Below, piece after piece: positions 18,429-26,570 of a DNA stretch of 64,000 bases. The notes under the pieces are model-generated. The model had not been told where the DNA came from. It saw only the letters and a list, made by a program, of their open reading frames with translations, and made no database searches. Positions within the stretch are counted from its first letter, which is position 1. The number at the start of each line of letters is the position of its first letter. The translations under genes and the position numbers were made by a program. Where the stretch lies: positions 1-64,000 of the forward strand of contig JALQUB010000022.1 of assembly GCA_023268635.1 (NCBI GenBank), read 5' to 3'. The DNA is from Pseudomonadales bacterium (lineage in GTDB: Bacteria > Pseudomonadota > Gammaproteobacteria > Pseudomonadales > Pseudohongiellaceae).

Positions 18429-18998
18429 ATGCAATCCATGCCAAACCCAGTGCGAATAAATAGTCGAGGCCTTACAGCGGTAGAACTGCTACTGACCTTA
18501 TTTCTAATTGCAAGCACCATGACAATAGCCACCCCATCCTTTCAAGAAATCCTTACTAGCGGTGAAGTAGATGTCGCTATGAATCGCCTAACAGCTTCAC
18601 TCTCGACAGCCAAAACTATAGCAGTGACTTCAGGAGAAACGGTGACGCTTTGCGGGTCTGCGTCCACAATCGCTTGCGGCGATTCTTGGAATGATGGAAT
18701 CCTGCTTTACATAGACCGAAATGAAGATCGTCAGCTAGACCCTAGCGACACACTAATTCAGTGGATTTCAATGGCCGATTTCACGGGCGACATCACATGG
18801 AGAGCCTTCGGCAGTCAGCACTACCTGCTATTCGAGGCAAATGGAGTGGTGCGGAGCCAGAATGGTCGCTTCACCCTCTGTCCCAGAACATCTAATTCTG
18901 ATCACGCCGCTACGATCGTGCTTAACCGCACTGCCCGCACTAGAATGGAACGCGGTGTCGCCGCAGCAACTCAATGCGAGAACAACTCCTCAACGTAA
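18429..18998 (+). CDS. fimT: FimT/GspH-type minor pilin
   Basis: A type IV pilin-like protein of 189 aa. The prepilin peptidase site is SRG|LTAVELLLTLFLIA, with the conserved Glu at position 5 after cleavage and a hydrophobic N-terminal helix. The remaining part resembles FimT/GspH pseudopilins, with a Cys pair near CGSASTIACGDSW. In family members FimT helps initiate pili and in some species binds DNA during uptake. It is transcribed divergently from thiO and toward pilE, overlapping its 3' end by 9 nt. An alternative ATG lies at 18,438. Confidence 0.82.
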   Translation: MQSMPNPVRINSRGLTAVELLLTLFLIASTMTIATPSFQEILTSGEVDVAMNRLTASLSTAKTIAVTSGETVTLCGSASTIACGDSWNDGILLYIDRNEDRQLDPSDTLIQWISMADFTGDITWRAFGSQHYLLFEANGVVRSQNGRFTLCPRTSNSDHAATIVLNRTARTRMERGVAAATQCENNSST

Positions 18999-19451
18999 CC
19001 AGCAATTTTCGTCTTTAGCATTGCTTATAGAAGACCTAGTGCCTCTGCTGCCCACACTAAAGCTGATGCAAGTATCTTGTAATTGAGCACCCTGTGCTTG
19101 CGCGGTAGCGATAAAGCACCCACTGAGCGGGGTATCGCCACAGGCTGATACTGAGAGACTATACAAGCCGGTGACAGTCTGCCTGCTCCTGCCAGACACC
19201 GACGGCACACTAAGCGGTGAGGCATCATCAACATAGGTATTGTAGAGCGAGAAGTAGCGCTCTTGCTCCGCAACTAGTCTGAGTAATTCCGTCTTCGCCT
19301 CTGCACGACCGACAGCAATCGTCTGAGCTCTATAACTGGGCAACCCTACCATTAGCAGAACGGATATGATCGTTATGCAGAGCAACAATTCGATGAGAGT
19401 GAACCCTAGCCTGAAGTGACGACAGGCGCGCAATGTTAACGTTAAGAGCAC
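18990..19451 (-). CDS. pilE: PilE-type minor pilin
   Basis: A 153-residue pilin-like protein with prepilin site RLG|FTLIELLLCITIISVLL, including Glu5. Behind the helix is a short globular part with Tyr-rich ERYFSLYNTYVDD and four cysteines (CGDTPLSGC, DTCISF, ENCWLR), as in PilE-type minor pilins of the Pseudomonas pilVWXY1Y2E cluster. The GTG at 19,451 follows the pilX stop without any gap; a TTG six codons later would give a more typical short leader. It is the last gene of the minus-strand pilin operon. Confidence 0.8.
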   Translation of the reverse strand: MLLTLTLRACRHFRLGFTLIELLLCITIISVLLMVGLPSYRAQTIAVGRAEAKTELLRLVAEQERYFSLYNTYVDDASPLSVPSVSGRSRQTVTGLYSLSVSACGDTPLSGCFIATAQAQGAQLQDTCISFSVGSRGTRSSISNAKDENCWLR

Positions 19452-20021
19452 TTAGTCAAGATTCCTGACTGCCGCTCCGTATTCCAGAGTGATCACTCGT
19501 TGTATTCGTACTTGCGTTGTCGCTCGTCGCCCAACACCCAGAGCATGAATTCGGTAAATGCCGATCATCGACTCGACACTCTCCCCCTCTTGAATAGTTA
19601 GGCTATATTCTTCGATGATGTAACGAGGGGGCTGAGAAAGCGTTTGATCAATCTCAACGGCAACCCCATGAGCATGCCACCATAATCCATCGCGAGGAGC
19701 GCTAGGCAGATCGTCTCGCTTCCATACCGCAGCCTCACCAATTTCAGATGCCTGCGGAGGGACAGACCGCCTTTCCAGCCAACTCTCGGCGGCTTTTAAT
19801 GCTGCCTCAGCCGCATGGAATGCACGACTACGATCTTGGATATTCGATGCCATTTTCTCCTCAAGAATGGATGATTCTAATGTCGAAATTCCGAGCGACA
19901 TCAATGGCACCATAATGAGAAGACTCAGCAAAAGCACAACTCCCGATTGGCACAACCTAGACTCAGTTCCGTAAGCGTATTGTTGTGGTAAACACTCTTC
20001 GCAATCTGCCATCCAGAGCAT
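19452..20021 (-). CDS. pilX: PilX-type minor pilin
   Basis: A 189-residue protein of the PilX family. The N-terminus is atypical for pilins: CQSG|VVLLLSLLIMVPLMSLG, followed by the family hallmark LEEKMASNIQDRSRAFHAAEAALKAAESW. The start ATG 20,021 lies inside pilW and has GAGGG 9 nt upstream; the two genes overlap by 59 nt in different frames, which suggests translational coupling. Family role: primes pilus assembly with PilV and PilW, usually around PilY1, which is not encoded here. Confidence 0.82.
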   Translation of the reverse strand: MLWMADCEECLPQQYAYGTESRLCQSGVVLLLSLLIMVPLMSLGISTLESSILEEKMASNIQDRSRAFHAAEAALKAAESWLERRSVPPQASEIGEAAVWKRDDLPSAPRDGLWWHAHGVAVEIDQTLSQPPRYIIEEYSLTIQEGESVESMIGIYRIHALGVGRRATTQVRIQRVITLEYGAAVRNLD

Positions 20022-20886
20022 TTTCTTCACCCTCATCAACTTCTCCATCGCGAGCATTATGTACATCATTGAACTGATACCCAGGGCTCGTTATGGCGCC
20101 AACATAATCGACGGATTGCATTAGCAATGAAACCCGAACACTCACGACCTGTGAAAAGTCCCCAATTTGATTCGCAGACAGATAGCTATCCACTCCGTTG
20201 TCGTGATCATTATCCAAATTCATTCCGTAGAGAATTTGCATATTCTCAATACCCTCAATGATTTCCTCCGCAGCAGATACACTTCCGTCACTCGATAATC
20301 TGCGACGAAAGAGTGACGGGGAGTTCGCTGTCTTACCGCCCCGTCGAGCAACATAGAAGAATGTGTCCCGGAGTACCGCGAGATCTTCAACAGCCTCTGC
20401 CTCTCCGGCCAACGAGCAAACCATTCTGGAGTTATCTTGGCCTAACCCGCTACGCAAAATATCGGAGTTGGGCAACGCATTGAATACTGGCAATACAGCA
20501 TCCGCTTGCTTTGCTTGCCAATGATTCTTTGCTGTTGAAACGAGTCCAATCCCCTTAGCAGGAGGAATACTGGCGCCAAAATCAGTTCCTAACGCTTCCC
20601 ATCCCCGCAAAACTTCCGCCCCCGCACAGGAAGAGCTACCGGCTTGCCTGACATCATCGGCGATGAAACTAAGCGCCAATCGCGCGCCGGCTTGCATCCT
20701 GCGGGAGGCTTCAGCCTCTGCACTCATAACTCTTGCTTGCACCAAGAACTGCACCATAATCAGCACAAGAAACACCCCTAGGGATATCGCAATAAGCAAT
20801 TCCAACAATGAAAAGCCTGAACCAGAACACAGCGGATCAGGGCAGTGATGAGCTCGCGACGTGAAGCGTCTCTTTCTCCAGATCAT
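19963..20886 (-). CDS. pilW: PilW-type minor pilin
   Basis: A 307-residue pilin-like protein with prepilin site GSG|FSLLELLIAISLGVFL. The region after the helix, RRMQAGARLALSFIADDVRQAG, is the PilW signature. Four cysteines are visible after the helix region (SSSCAG, MVCSLAG among them). Its 5' end overlaps pilV by 50 nt and its 3' end overlaps pilX by 59 nt. No Shine-Dalgarno of note precedes the ATG, in keeping with coupling to pilV. It is a minor pilin or priming-complex component. Confidence 0.83.
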   Translation of the reverse strand: MIWRKRRFTSRAHHCPDPLCSGSGFSLLELLIAISLGVFLVLIMVQFLVQARVMSAEAEASRRMQAGARLALSFIADDVRQAGSSSCAGAEVLRGWEALGTDFGASIPPAKGIGLVSTAKNHWQAKQADAVLPVFNALPNSDILRSGLGQDNSRMVCSLAGEAEAVEDLAVLRDTFFYVARRGGKTANSPSLFRRRLSSDGSVSAAEEIIEGIENMQILYGMNLDNDHDNGVDSYLSANQIGDFSQVVSVRVSLLMQSVDYVGAITSPGYQFNDVHNARDGEVDEGEENALDGRLRRVFTTTIRLRN

Positions 20887-21355
20887 GAACGTCGTGCCAC
20901 CAGATTTTTACGACCAATAGACCACCAAGACCATCACAGGCGGGAGAGACTGAGTCTCCATCATACGGAGTCGAGTCCCTGCAGATAGCGAGCCCCCCTT
21001 CAGGCAAATTGTCACTAATAAACTCTCGCAACTGTCCTAGGTCAGTATGGGCAAGCTGCATAGCAGTGCAGCCACTCTCGGAGAAACAATCATTGGTTGC
21101 ACCACCACCCTTCGAGTCATATCCACCCGCTAAAAACCCAGCGTAATTTGAATGCACACGCTCGATCGCGTCGTCACCTAACATCGTTGCTATTGTTCGA
21201 AAATTAGCGCTCGCGGAGGTTTGCATACCTAATGACTGCAGCGAAAAACTTGATGAGAGCCCGACGCTTAACAAAAGCATCGCCACCATGACCTCTAACA
21301 AACTTATTCCCGCTATCCCTCGCATATCCCAATGCCTTACCGAACAATCAGCCAT
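20837..21355 (-). CDS. pilV: PilV-type minor pilin
   Basis: A 172-residue pilin-like protein with prepilin site GIAG|ISLLEVMVAMLLLSVGL. After the helix it reads ASANFRTIATMLGDDAIERVHSN, the usual PilV pattern, and it has a Cys-rich loop (DCFSESGC). I choose the ATG at 21,355 because AGGA lies 6 nt upstream; longer frames to 21,427 begin with a tail lacking homology. It is the first gene of the minus-strand operon pilV-pilW-pilX-pilE. Confidence 0.82.
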   Translation of the reverse strand: MADCSVRHWDMRGIAGISLLEVMVAMLLLSVGLSSSFSLQSLGMQTSASANFRTIATMLGDDAIERVHSNYAGFLAGGYDSKGGGATNDCFSESGCTAMQLAHTDLGQLREFISDNLPEGGLAICRDSTPYDGDSVSPACDGLGGLLVVKIWWHDVHDLEKETLHVASSSLP

Positions 21356-21475
21356 CCATAATCCTTTCTTATTTACTGTAGGAGTGAGTTCTAATGAAAG
21401 CGAATAAACCGCCCCGATTCGCTTCACCCCCTCGCATAGCGTAAGATGCGCCCATCGTCGTTTTGAGAACCCGAC

Positions 21476-22234
21476 ATGGATATCAACCTTTATTCGATAG
21501 TTCTACTCTGTGGATCTGGATTTATCGCGGGAGCGATAAATACTGTAGCGGGCGGGGGATCAAATCTAACGCTGCCAATCTTGATGATGCTGGGCTTACC
21601 CGCTGACATTGCGAACGGCACCAATCGTGTGTCAGTGATGTTGCAGTGTGTTGTGGGAGTGCGCAGCTACGACCAACACCAGAGCCTCGAACGCCCCGCC
21701 ATCATTCCCATACTCATACCAACAATGCTCGGCGGGATACTCGGCGCAATTTTAGTTGCGCTAATGCCCAACCTCTACCTAAAACCACTGCTATTAGGCT
21801 CAATCCTTTGCATGAGTCTTGTCATTCTGTTGCGCCCGAGCATGATCGCCTATCCACCAGAGACGGTTCCTTTAAGCCCTAGAGAGAACAGAGGTGCATG
21901 GTGGGGGTTATTCGCGGCGGGAGTCTACGGCGGCTTTGTGCAAGCAGGCGTAGGATTTATCTTACTGGCTGCGTTGGCAGGAGGGCTTCATTACGACTTG
22001 CTCCGTGCCAACGCCTTGAAAACCGTCTGCGCGCTAGCGTTTACCACGGTTGCGCTCGGCGTCTTTATTTTATTCGATCTCGTCGATTGGGTGCCCGGGC
22101 TACTACTCGCCGTCGGCTCCATGACTGGCGCAAAATTAGCGATAAAGATCGCTGTTCGTGCCTCTCAGAATGCCATCAAATGGTTCCTCTTCGTTATGAC
22201 ATTGGCGGCCGTTGTGGGCGGGTTGCTGAGTTAG
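21476..22234 (+). CDS. TauE/SafE-family sulfite/organosulfur exporter-like membrane protein
   Basis: A 252-residue membrane protein with about eight hydrophobic helices in two related halves. The family motif GxINTVAGGGSNLTLPILMM near residue 20 and GFVQAGVGFILLAAL in the second half mark it as TauE/SafE (DUF81). Some relatives export sulfite or sulfoacetate, but most are uncharacterised and the substrate here is unknown. The stop TAG interlocks with the stop of the convergent sensor kinase gene (4-nt overlap, TTAG). Confidence 0.82.
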   Translation: MDINLYSIVLLCGSGFIAGAINTVAGGGSNLTLPILMMLGLPADIANGTNRVSVMLQCVVGVRSYDQHQSLERPAIIPILIPTMLGGILGAILVALMPNLYLKPLLLGSILCMSLVILLRPSMIAYPPETVPLSPRENRGAWWGLFAAGVYGGFVQAGVGFILLAALAGGLHYDLLRANALKTVCALAFTTVALGVFILFDLVDWVPGLLLAVGSMTGAKLAIKIAVRASQNAIKWFLFVMTLAAVVGGLLS

Positions 22235-23649
22235 GCTAGCGACTTAGTCGCGGGGAAAATCAGTGTGAATTTCGCCCCGCCCAAGCTACTGTTATCGATA
22301 GTGACGGAGCCTTGATAGCTGGCCATTAGCTCACTTACCACTGCCAATCCGATGCCTTGGCCGCTCGCCAAAGTATCGGCACGCGCTCCTCGTTGCAACA
22401 CGAACTCTCTCTGCTCCATGACAATACCCTGCCCATCATCTTCGATCACAATCTCGATTGAACCATCAACCAATGTGCGGAGCGCGATGCTAATCTTAGA
22501 GCGTCCATACTTGAATGCATTGTCCAAGACATTGCCTAATACCTCGAGCAGGTCGTGTTCATCTCCACGAAAAATTACATCTTCCTGCAATCTGGTTTCG
22601 ACAGAATATGGATGCTCCGAATAGACTTTACGCAATGCACCCAATAGCTCCTCGATTACGCCAGCGACATCCACTCTGCTTGTCAGTGGCGATTGACCCT
22701 GCGAGGCGACCGCTCGTTTCAACTGATAGCCAATAATCTGATCCATTCGATGCAGTGATTCATCGATCAGATGAACTTGTTCACTCGGATCCAATTTAGA
22801 CTCACTTTGCCCCTTAGCACTTAGCTGATACAAAGCGCCTGTCGCTACCGATAGCGGCGTCTTAAGACTGTGAGCGAGATCGGCAAGCGTCGTTCTATAG
22901 CGCTCTCGTTGTCGTCGTTCGGACTCTATAAGTCTATTCAAATTTGTAGTTAAACCGCTAAGCTCATCCGGGAATTCCCCCTCCAATCGTTCGCTTTCCC
23001 CGTCTTCGACTCGTCGTATTTGTTGCTCCAACTTACCAAGAGGTCGCAAACCCCAAGCGAGCAACATTAGTAAAACCATCAGCAGCAACAAAGCCGCTCC
23101 CCCTAGCCAGCGACCCAGGCTCGCACGAAAATCTCGAATCTGTGATAAATAAGGCGCCGCCAATTCAACGACGCTCACAAAATAAGGCGAATCACTGCCC
23201 TCCCAAAGAATGCCGTAACTGAATCTAAACAGTTGCTCCCCTCGGTAGTCTGTTAGTAATTCGAAAATTCCCTGACCTACTTCGGGCACACTTGCGGTTT
23301 GTTCGACCACATCTAACGAAAGTGTTCTAGCCGAATCGCTACGCCATAGCTCTTTACCATCAACTCCGTATACATAGCCATAAAGCCCTGAATTCAGTTG
23401 AGAATAGCGAGGCTCTTGGATGTCTTGTAGAACATAAAATGCGCCATCCTCCTGCTCCAACGCAGCAAGCAACAAATACACTTGGACCTGAAAGCGCTCA
23501 GCGGCACCGGCTTCGACGCTGTTACGGAAAGCCTGATCCAATACGATTCCCGTTAGACCGAGGAATAACAATAACACCACACTCAGTACCAACAGCATTC
23601 TCGTTCGTAACGAGTATCGCTTATTCGTATGCAGTTTAATTTTTGTCAT
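22231..23649 (-). CDS. PhoQ-like sensor histidine kinase
   Basis: A 472-residue inner-membrane kinase. One transmembrane helix at about 18-38, a periplasmic sensor of about 130 residues, a second helix at about 185-205, then HAMP. The phosphoacceptor segment RYRTTLADLAHSLKTPLSV, with His near residue 259, is almost identical to PhoQ, and a HATPase domain follows with DNAFKYGRSK and GQGIGLAVV. The sensor lacks an obvious acidic patch of the kind that binds Mg2+ in enteric PhoQ, so the signal is unknown. It lies 17 nt downstream of its regulator. Confidence 0.88.
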   Translation of the reverse strand: MTKIKLHTNKRYSLRTRMLLVLSVVLLLFLGLTGIVLDQAFRNSVEAGAAERFQVQVYLLLAALEQEDGAFYVLQDIQEPRYSQLNSGLYGYVYGVDGKELWRSDSARTLSLDVVEQTASVPEVGQGIFELLTDYRGEQLFRFSYGILWEGSDSPYFVSVVELAAPYLSQIRDFRASLGRWLGGAALLLLMVLLMLLAWGLRPLGKLEQQIRRVEDGESERLEGEFPDELSGLTTNLNRLIESERRQRERYRTTLADLAHSLKTPLSVATGALYQLSAKGQSESKLDPSEQVHLIDESLHRMDQIIGYQLKRAVASQGQSPLTSRVDVAGVIEELLGALRKVYSEHPYSVETRLQEDVIFRGDEHDLLEVLGNVLDNAFKYGRSKISIALRTLVDGSIEIVIEDDGQGIVMEQREFVLQRGARADTLASGQGIGLAVVSELMASYQGSVTIDNSSLGGAKFTLIFPATKSLA

Positions 23650-23666
23650 TGGGGAGGCAAGAATGG

Positions 23667-24347
23667 CTAGCTTTTTGACTTGAGCTCGAACCGGTAGCCT
23701 TGTCCGCGGACGGTTTCGATGGGGTTAAGCGACTGCTCCGGATCTAACTTCTGCCTTAGTCGCCGCACAAATACTTCAAGAACATTACTGTCCCGATCAT
23801 GATCCTGCGCATAAAGATGTTCTGTAAGCTCGGCCTTGGATACCACCTTCCCCGCATGAATCATGAGGTATTCGAGAAGCTTATATTCGTAGGCAGTTAA
23901 TTCGATAGGATCTTCATTGACGAACACACGCTTTGCGCTGAGATCTAAACTAAGTGGACCGAAAGAAAGCGATGAATTTGAGAAACCGGCGGCTCGACGT
24001 AGCAATGCATTCACTCGAGCAATAATCTCTTCGAGGATATAGGGCTTAACCACATAATCATCCGCGCCAGCATTGAGCCCCTTCACTTTTTCATGCCAGT
24101 CACCGCGAGCGGTTAATATCAAAATTGGGAATGTTCTATTCGCTTCTCGCAAGGATGTGATTAATTCGATGCCGTCGATCTCTGGCAGACCAAGATCAAT
24201 AATAGCTGCATCGTAGTCATATTCCTGGCCGTAATACAGCCCGTCCCTACCATTGGCGGCAACATCAACCACGAAACCGTTCGTCACCAAACCACTCTGC
24301 AGTTGATCCCTGAGTTGATCGTCATCTTCGACTATCAATATTCGCAT
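23667..24347 (-). CDS. PhoP-like OmpR-family response regulator
   Basis: A 226-residue two-domain regulator. The receiver has acidic residues EDDD near the start, the phosphoacceptor Asp51 in AAIIDLGLPEIDG, and Thr/Lys in LILTARG and VVKPY. The C-terminal winged-helix domain ends VRGQGYRFELK. The sequence is close to PhoP (shared LGLP-DG, GADDYV-KP, TAYEYKLLEYL). It is cotranscribed with the kinase and probably with the PepSY gene 54 nt upstream. Confidence 0.9.
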   Translation of the reverse strand: MRILIVEDDDQLRDQLQSGLVTNGFVVDVAANGRDGLYYGQEYDYDAAIIDLGLPEIDGIELITSLREANRTFPILILTARGDWHEKVKGLNAGADDYVVKPYILEEIIARVNALLRRAAGFSNSSLSFGPLSLDLSAKRVFVNEDPIELTAYEYKLLEYLMIHAGKVVSKAELTEHLYAQDHDRDSNVLEVFVRRLRQKLDPEQSLNPIETVRGQGYRFELKSKS

Positions 24348-24401
24348 CGTGTGTCCGCCTCATTTCATCTTCAGCAGTTAAGCATCTCAGAAACATTGAG
24401 C

Positions 24402-24749
24402 TCAGCCGCCACGAGTGATTTTCCCCGTGCGAGCATGCACAAACAGGGTGAAGACTTTGCCATCCTTCTCCATCCTGATTTGGTATCGTTTGTTATTTCC
24501 TTCGCCCACCAAACTAATACGGAGGACATTGCCCGCGAATTGGGAACGCGCTCTAGCAACAGCCTGCCGCTCACTCAGCTCAGCTTGGACAGCATTGGGG
24601 ATCTTATTCGCTGAAGGTCGACCGCGATCGAGTTGACTCTGGATATCGGTATTTGACTGAGCCAGAACAGGCTGCACATTGAACACAGAAACGACGCAGA
24701 GCAATAACACCCCGAGCAACATCGCCTTCCTACCAAATACTGTTACCAC
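24402..24749 (-). CDS. PepSY-domain periplasmic protein
   Basis: A 115-residue secreted protein: n-region with Arg-Lys, hydrophobic helix MLLGVLLLCVVSVF and a likely cleavage site after VLAQ. The C-terminal half is a PepSY domain: AVARARSQFAGNVLRISLVG...YQIRMEKDGKVFTLFVHARTGKI. PepSY proteins next to two-component systems are often thought to modulate the sensor or bind a protease. I use the GTG at 24,749, which has GAGGAG 6 nt upstream and retains the basic n-region; an ATG at 24,722 with AGGAAGG close by is the alternative. Confidence 0.75.
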   Translation of the reverse strand: MVTVFGRKAMLLGVLLLCVVSVFNVQPVLAQSNTDIQSQLDRGRPSANKIPNAVQAELSERQAVARARSQFAGNVLRISLVGEGNNKRYQIRMEKDGKVFTLFVHARTGKITRGG

Positions 24750-24818
24750 GCCACGCTCCTCGCTCAAAACTCATGCTAAGCACCACTAATTCAGCTCACG
24801 AGCTCGCGCATGGGCACA

Positions 24819-25397
24819 TTAAAGTACCGGTTGCACATTCACTCGCAGCTGTAGACTCTGACCAGGATCTTTATTTGCCCTGACTGTATAACGCTGCCCC
24901 TGATAATCATAGGTCACATCGTAACCGATTAGACGTTCTTCGTCGTGGGCGACATAAACTGTATCGCATCGCTCGACAACTTCAACTTTGCCGCCATTAG
25001 AGTTTTGACGCGCAATATCACGCCCAACACTATTACCCAACACAGCTCCAAGAACTGCGCCCACTCGTTTATTGCTCTTATTGTGACCTACCGCGTTGCC
25101 AATAGCGCCGCCGATGATCGTGCTGACTATAACTGGAGTTGCTGAATCGTTAGCTCGGCGCTCAACAATTACCTCCTGCTCTACACATCGCTGCTGCGGC
25201 GTCTCCACTCTGGTCAATTGGTATACCGGAAGAGACGAAATAACTGGCACGGTTTCAAAGCTCGTCTCTGCTCGAACCATGCCACTAACAAGAATCGACG
25301 CCAGGACCAGGGCGCCGCTGCAGCGGCTCAGCATCTGCAGGCGGCGGTTTTCAGTAAGGGTGGCCTGCTCTCGCTTTACATCAATTGCTTTATTCAT
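24819..25397 (-). CDS. Glycine-zipper (17 kDa surface-antigen-like) envelope protein
   Basis: A 192-residue exported protein with a long basic n-region and hydrophobic segment ALVLASILVSGMVRA. The core is a glycine-zipper pair: IIGGAIGNAVGHNKSNKRVGAVLGAVLGNSVG, a two-helix hairpin found in outer-membrane lipoproteins of the 17 kDa antigen group. A beta-rich C-terminal domain carries a Cys and YDVTYDYQGQRYTVR. No lipobox is seen. A strong ribosome site, AGGAGG, lies 5 nt before the ATG. It lies 69 nt upstream of the PepSY gene and may belong to the same regulon. Confidence 0.72.
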   Translation of the reverse strand: MNKAIDVKREQATLTENRRLQMLSRCSGALVLASILVSGMVRAETSFETVPVISSLPVYQLTRVETPQQRCVEQEVIVERRANDSATPVIVSTIIGGAIGNAVGHNKSNKRVGAVLGAVLGNSVGRDIARQNSNGGKVEVVERCDTVYVAHDEERLIGYDVTYDYQGQRYTVRANKDPGQSLQLRVNVQPVL

Positions 25398-25640
25398 CGT
25401 ATCCTCCTAGCCTATTTAGCTCTTACTTATCGAAAGGCGCATCGCTTTAGTTTAGATGGCAATAGACCTTGCTTAGGAGTGACTGTAGCCCTTCGCAGCT
25501 TAATCCCAGCTGAAGTAAATCGTTCGGTCCCCACTCGACGACAGCACTGGCTCTTACTCCATAACTCACTTAAAATGCGTGATTAACCTGTTGTAAAAGA
25601 AAGCAATAATAAGAATCCAACATTGAAGGAACAGTACAAC

Positions 25641-26156
25641 ATGCCAAGAAAACCAATTTTTATCGCCACACTCTTTTTGCTAATTTCCGCTTACCCTGCC
25701 CATACGTTGATTTACTCCGGTTATCGCTTGCAAGAAGACAATACTACTGCGGCCTTCGCTGCACTCCTTATTTCAATCGCCTTAATATCGTACGTGTCCG
25801 CCACACTCGGCAGAGCCTCGACTAAACAAAACGCAAACAAGTCTCGAGGAAACCGAAGCCGCCAGCGCAGCAGGAGCAACAGGAATAAGGAACGCAGCAA
25901 GTCCAATACCTCACAAGCAATGTCACAGAGTGCGACTGCTGCAAAGGGTCCACGCAAACAAGGCACCGTCAAATGGTTCAATACCACTAAAGGTTTTGGC
26001 TTCATTACTCAGGACAGTGGGGAAGACATCTTCGTGCATTTCCGATCCATACGTGGAGAGGGGCACAGGACGTTGAAAGATGGCGAACGCGTCGATTTTA
26101 TCGTGAGCGACGGGGACAAGGGCTTGCAGGCAGATGATGTGGTTCCAAGCTCTTAA
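25641..26156 (+). CDS. Membrane-anchored cold-shock-domain protein
   Basis: 171 residues in three parts. The N-terminus has two hydrophobic segments (about 5-22 and 38-56, [20 protein letters not shown]). A linker of about 45 residues is rich in Arg, Ser, Asn and Lys ([20 protein letters not shown]). The C-terminal 65 residues are a full cold-shock domain with RNP1-like KGFGFI and RNP2-like DIFVHF motifs. This would hold an RNA-binding domain at the inner face of the membrane. The ATG at 25,641 is preferred over a TTG at 25,623. The target is unknown. Confidence 0.8.
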   Translation: MPRKPIFIATLFLLISAYPAHTLIYSGYRLQEDNTTAAFAALLISIALISYVSATLGRASTKQNANKSRGNRSRQRSRSNRNKERSKSNTSQAMSQSATAAKGPRKQGTVKWFNTTKGFGFITQDSGEDIFVHFRSIRGEGHRTLKDGERVDFIVSDGDKGLQADDVVPSS

Positions 26157-26216
26157 ACTCCTACTAGGTCGCTTTCAAACTGCTCTCCAGGACACTATAA
26201 ATACCACCAAAAACAT

Positions 26217-26453
26217 CTAATAGTGGGGCGGACGCTCATCAACAGGATTGTCACTAACACGAGCATCCCGCTCCCGGAGCCCTTCAATCTGTTCTTTGCA
26301 GTGCTTTAACTGCACTGCTAACTCCATGATTTGCAAGCCTTGCTTGGCGAGCACGTCATTTAGCTGCTGAAGAGTGTCTTCTTGGAAACTAAACTTCTCT
26401 TCTAATTTTACGACTCGGTTAGCGAGTTCTTCCTCTGCAAACTGGGCAGCCAT
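26217..26453 (-). CDS. slyX: SlyX-family protein
   Basis: A small coiled-coil protein of 78 residues (heptads ELANRVVKLEEKFSFQEDTL...) ending PPHY, the C-terminal tetrapeptide typical of SlyX. Function is not established in the family. Start ATG 26,453 has AAGGA 7 nt upstream; the longer frame to 26,540 adds residues without homology. It is divergent from the desaturase gene. Confidence 0.82.
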   Translation of the reverse strand: MAAQFAEEELANRVVKLEEKFSFQEDTLQQLNDVLAKQGLQIMELAVQLKHCKEQIEGLRERDARVSDNPVDERPPHY

Positions 26454-26570
26454 ACCTATTCCTTTTTGAGCTTGAGCAAAGCCTCGGTGTTTTGAAACAT
26501 CGTAGCACTGTCCGACGCTTTTATTCATGTTAAAGTCCAATCATAGATAAGTGCTAAACAGGATTACCCT

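Noticed and set aside
19963-20886. Long overlaps of pilV/pilW/pilX as frameshift errors in one gene
   Set aside because: Each frame has its own prepilin site and family-specific body, so these are separate overlapping genes.
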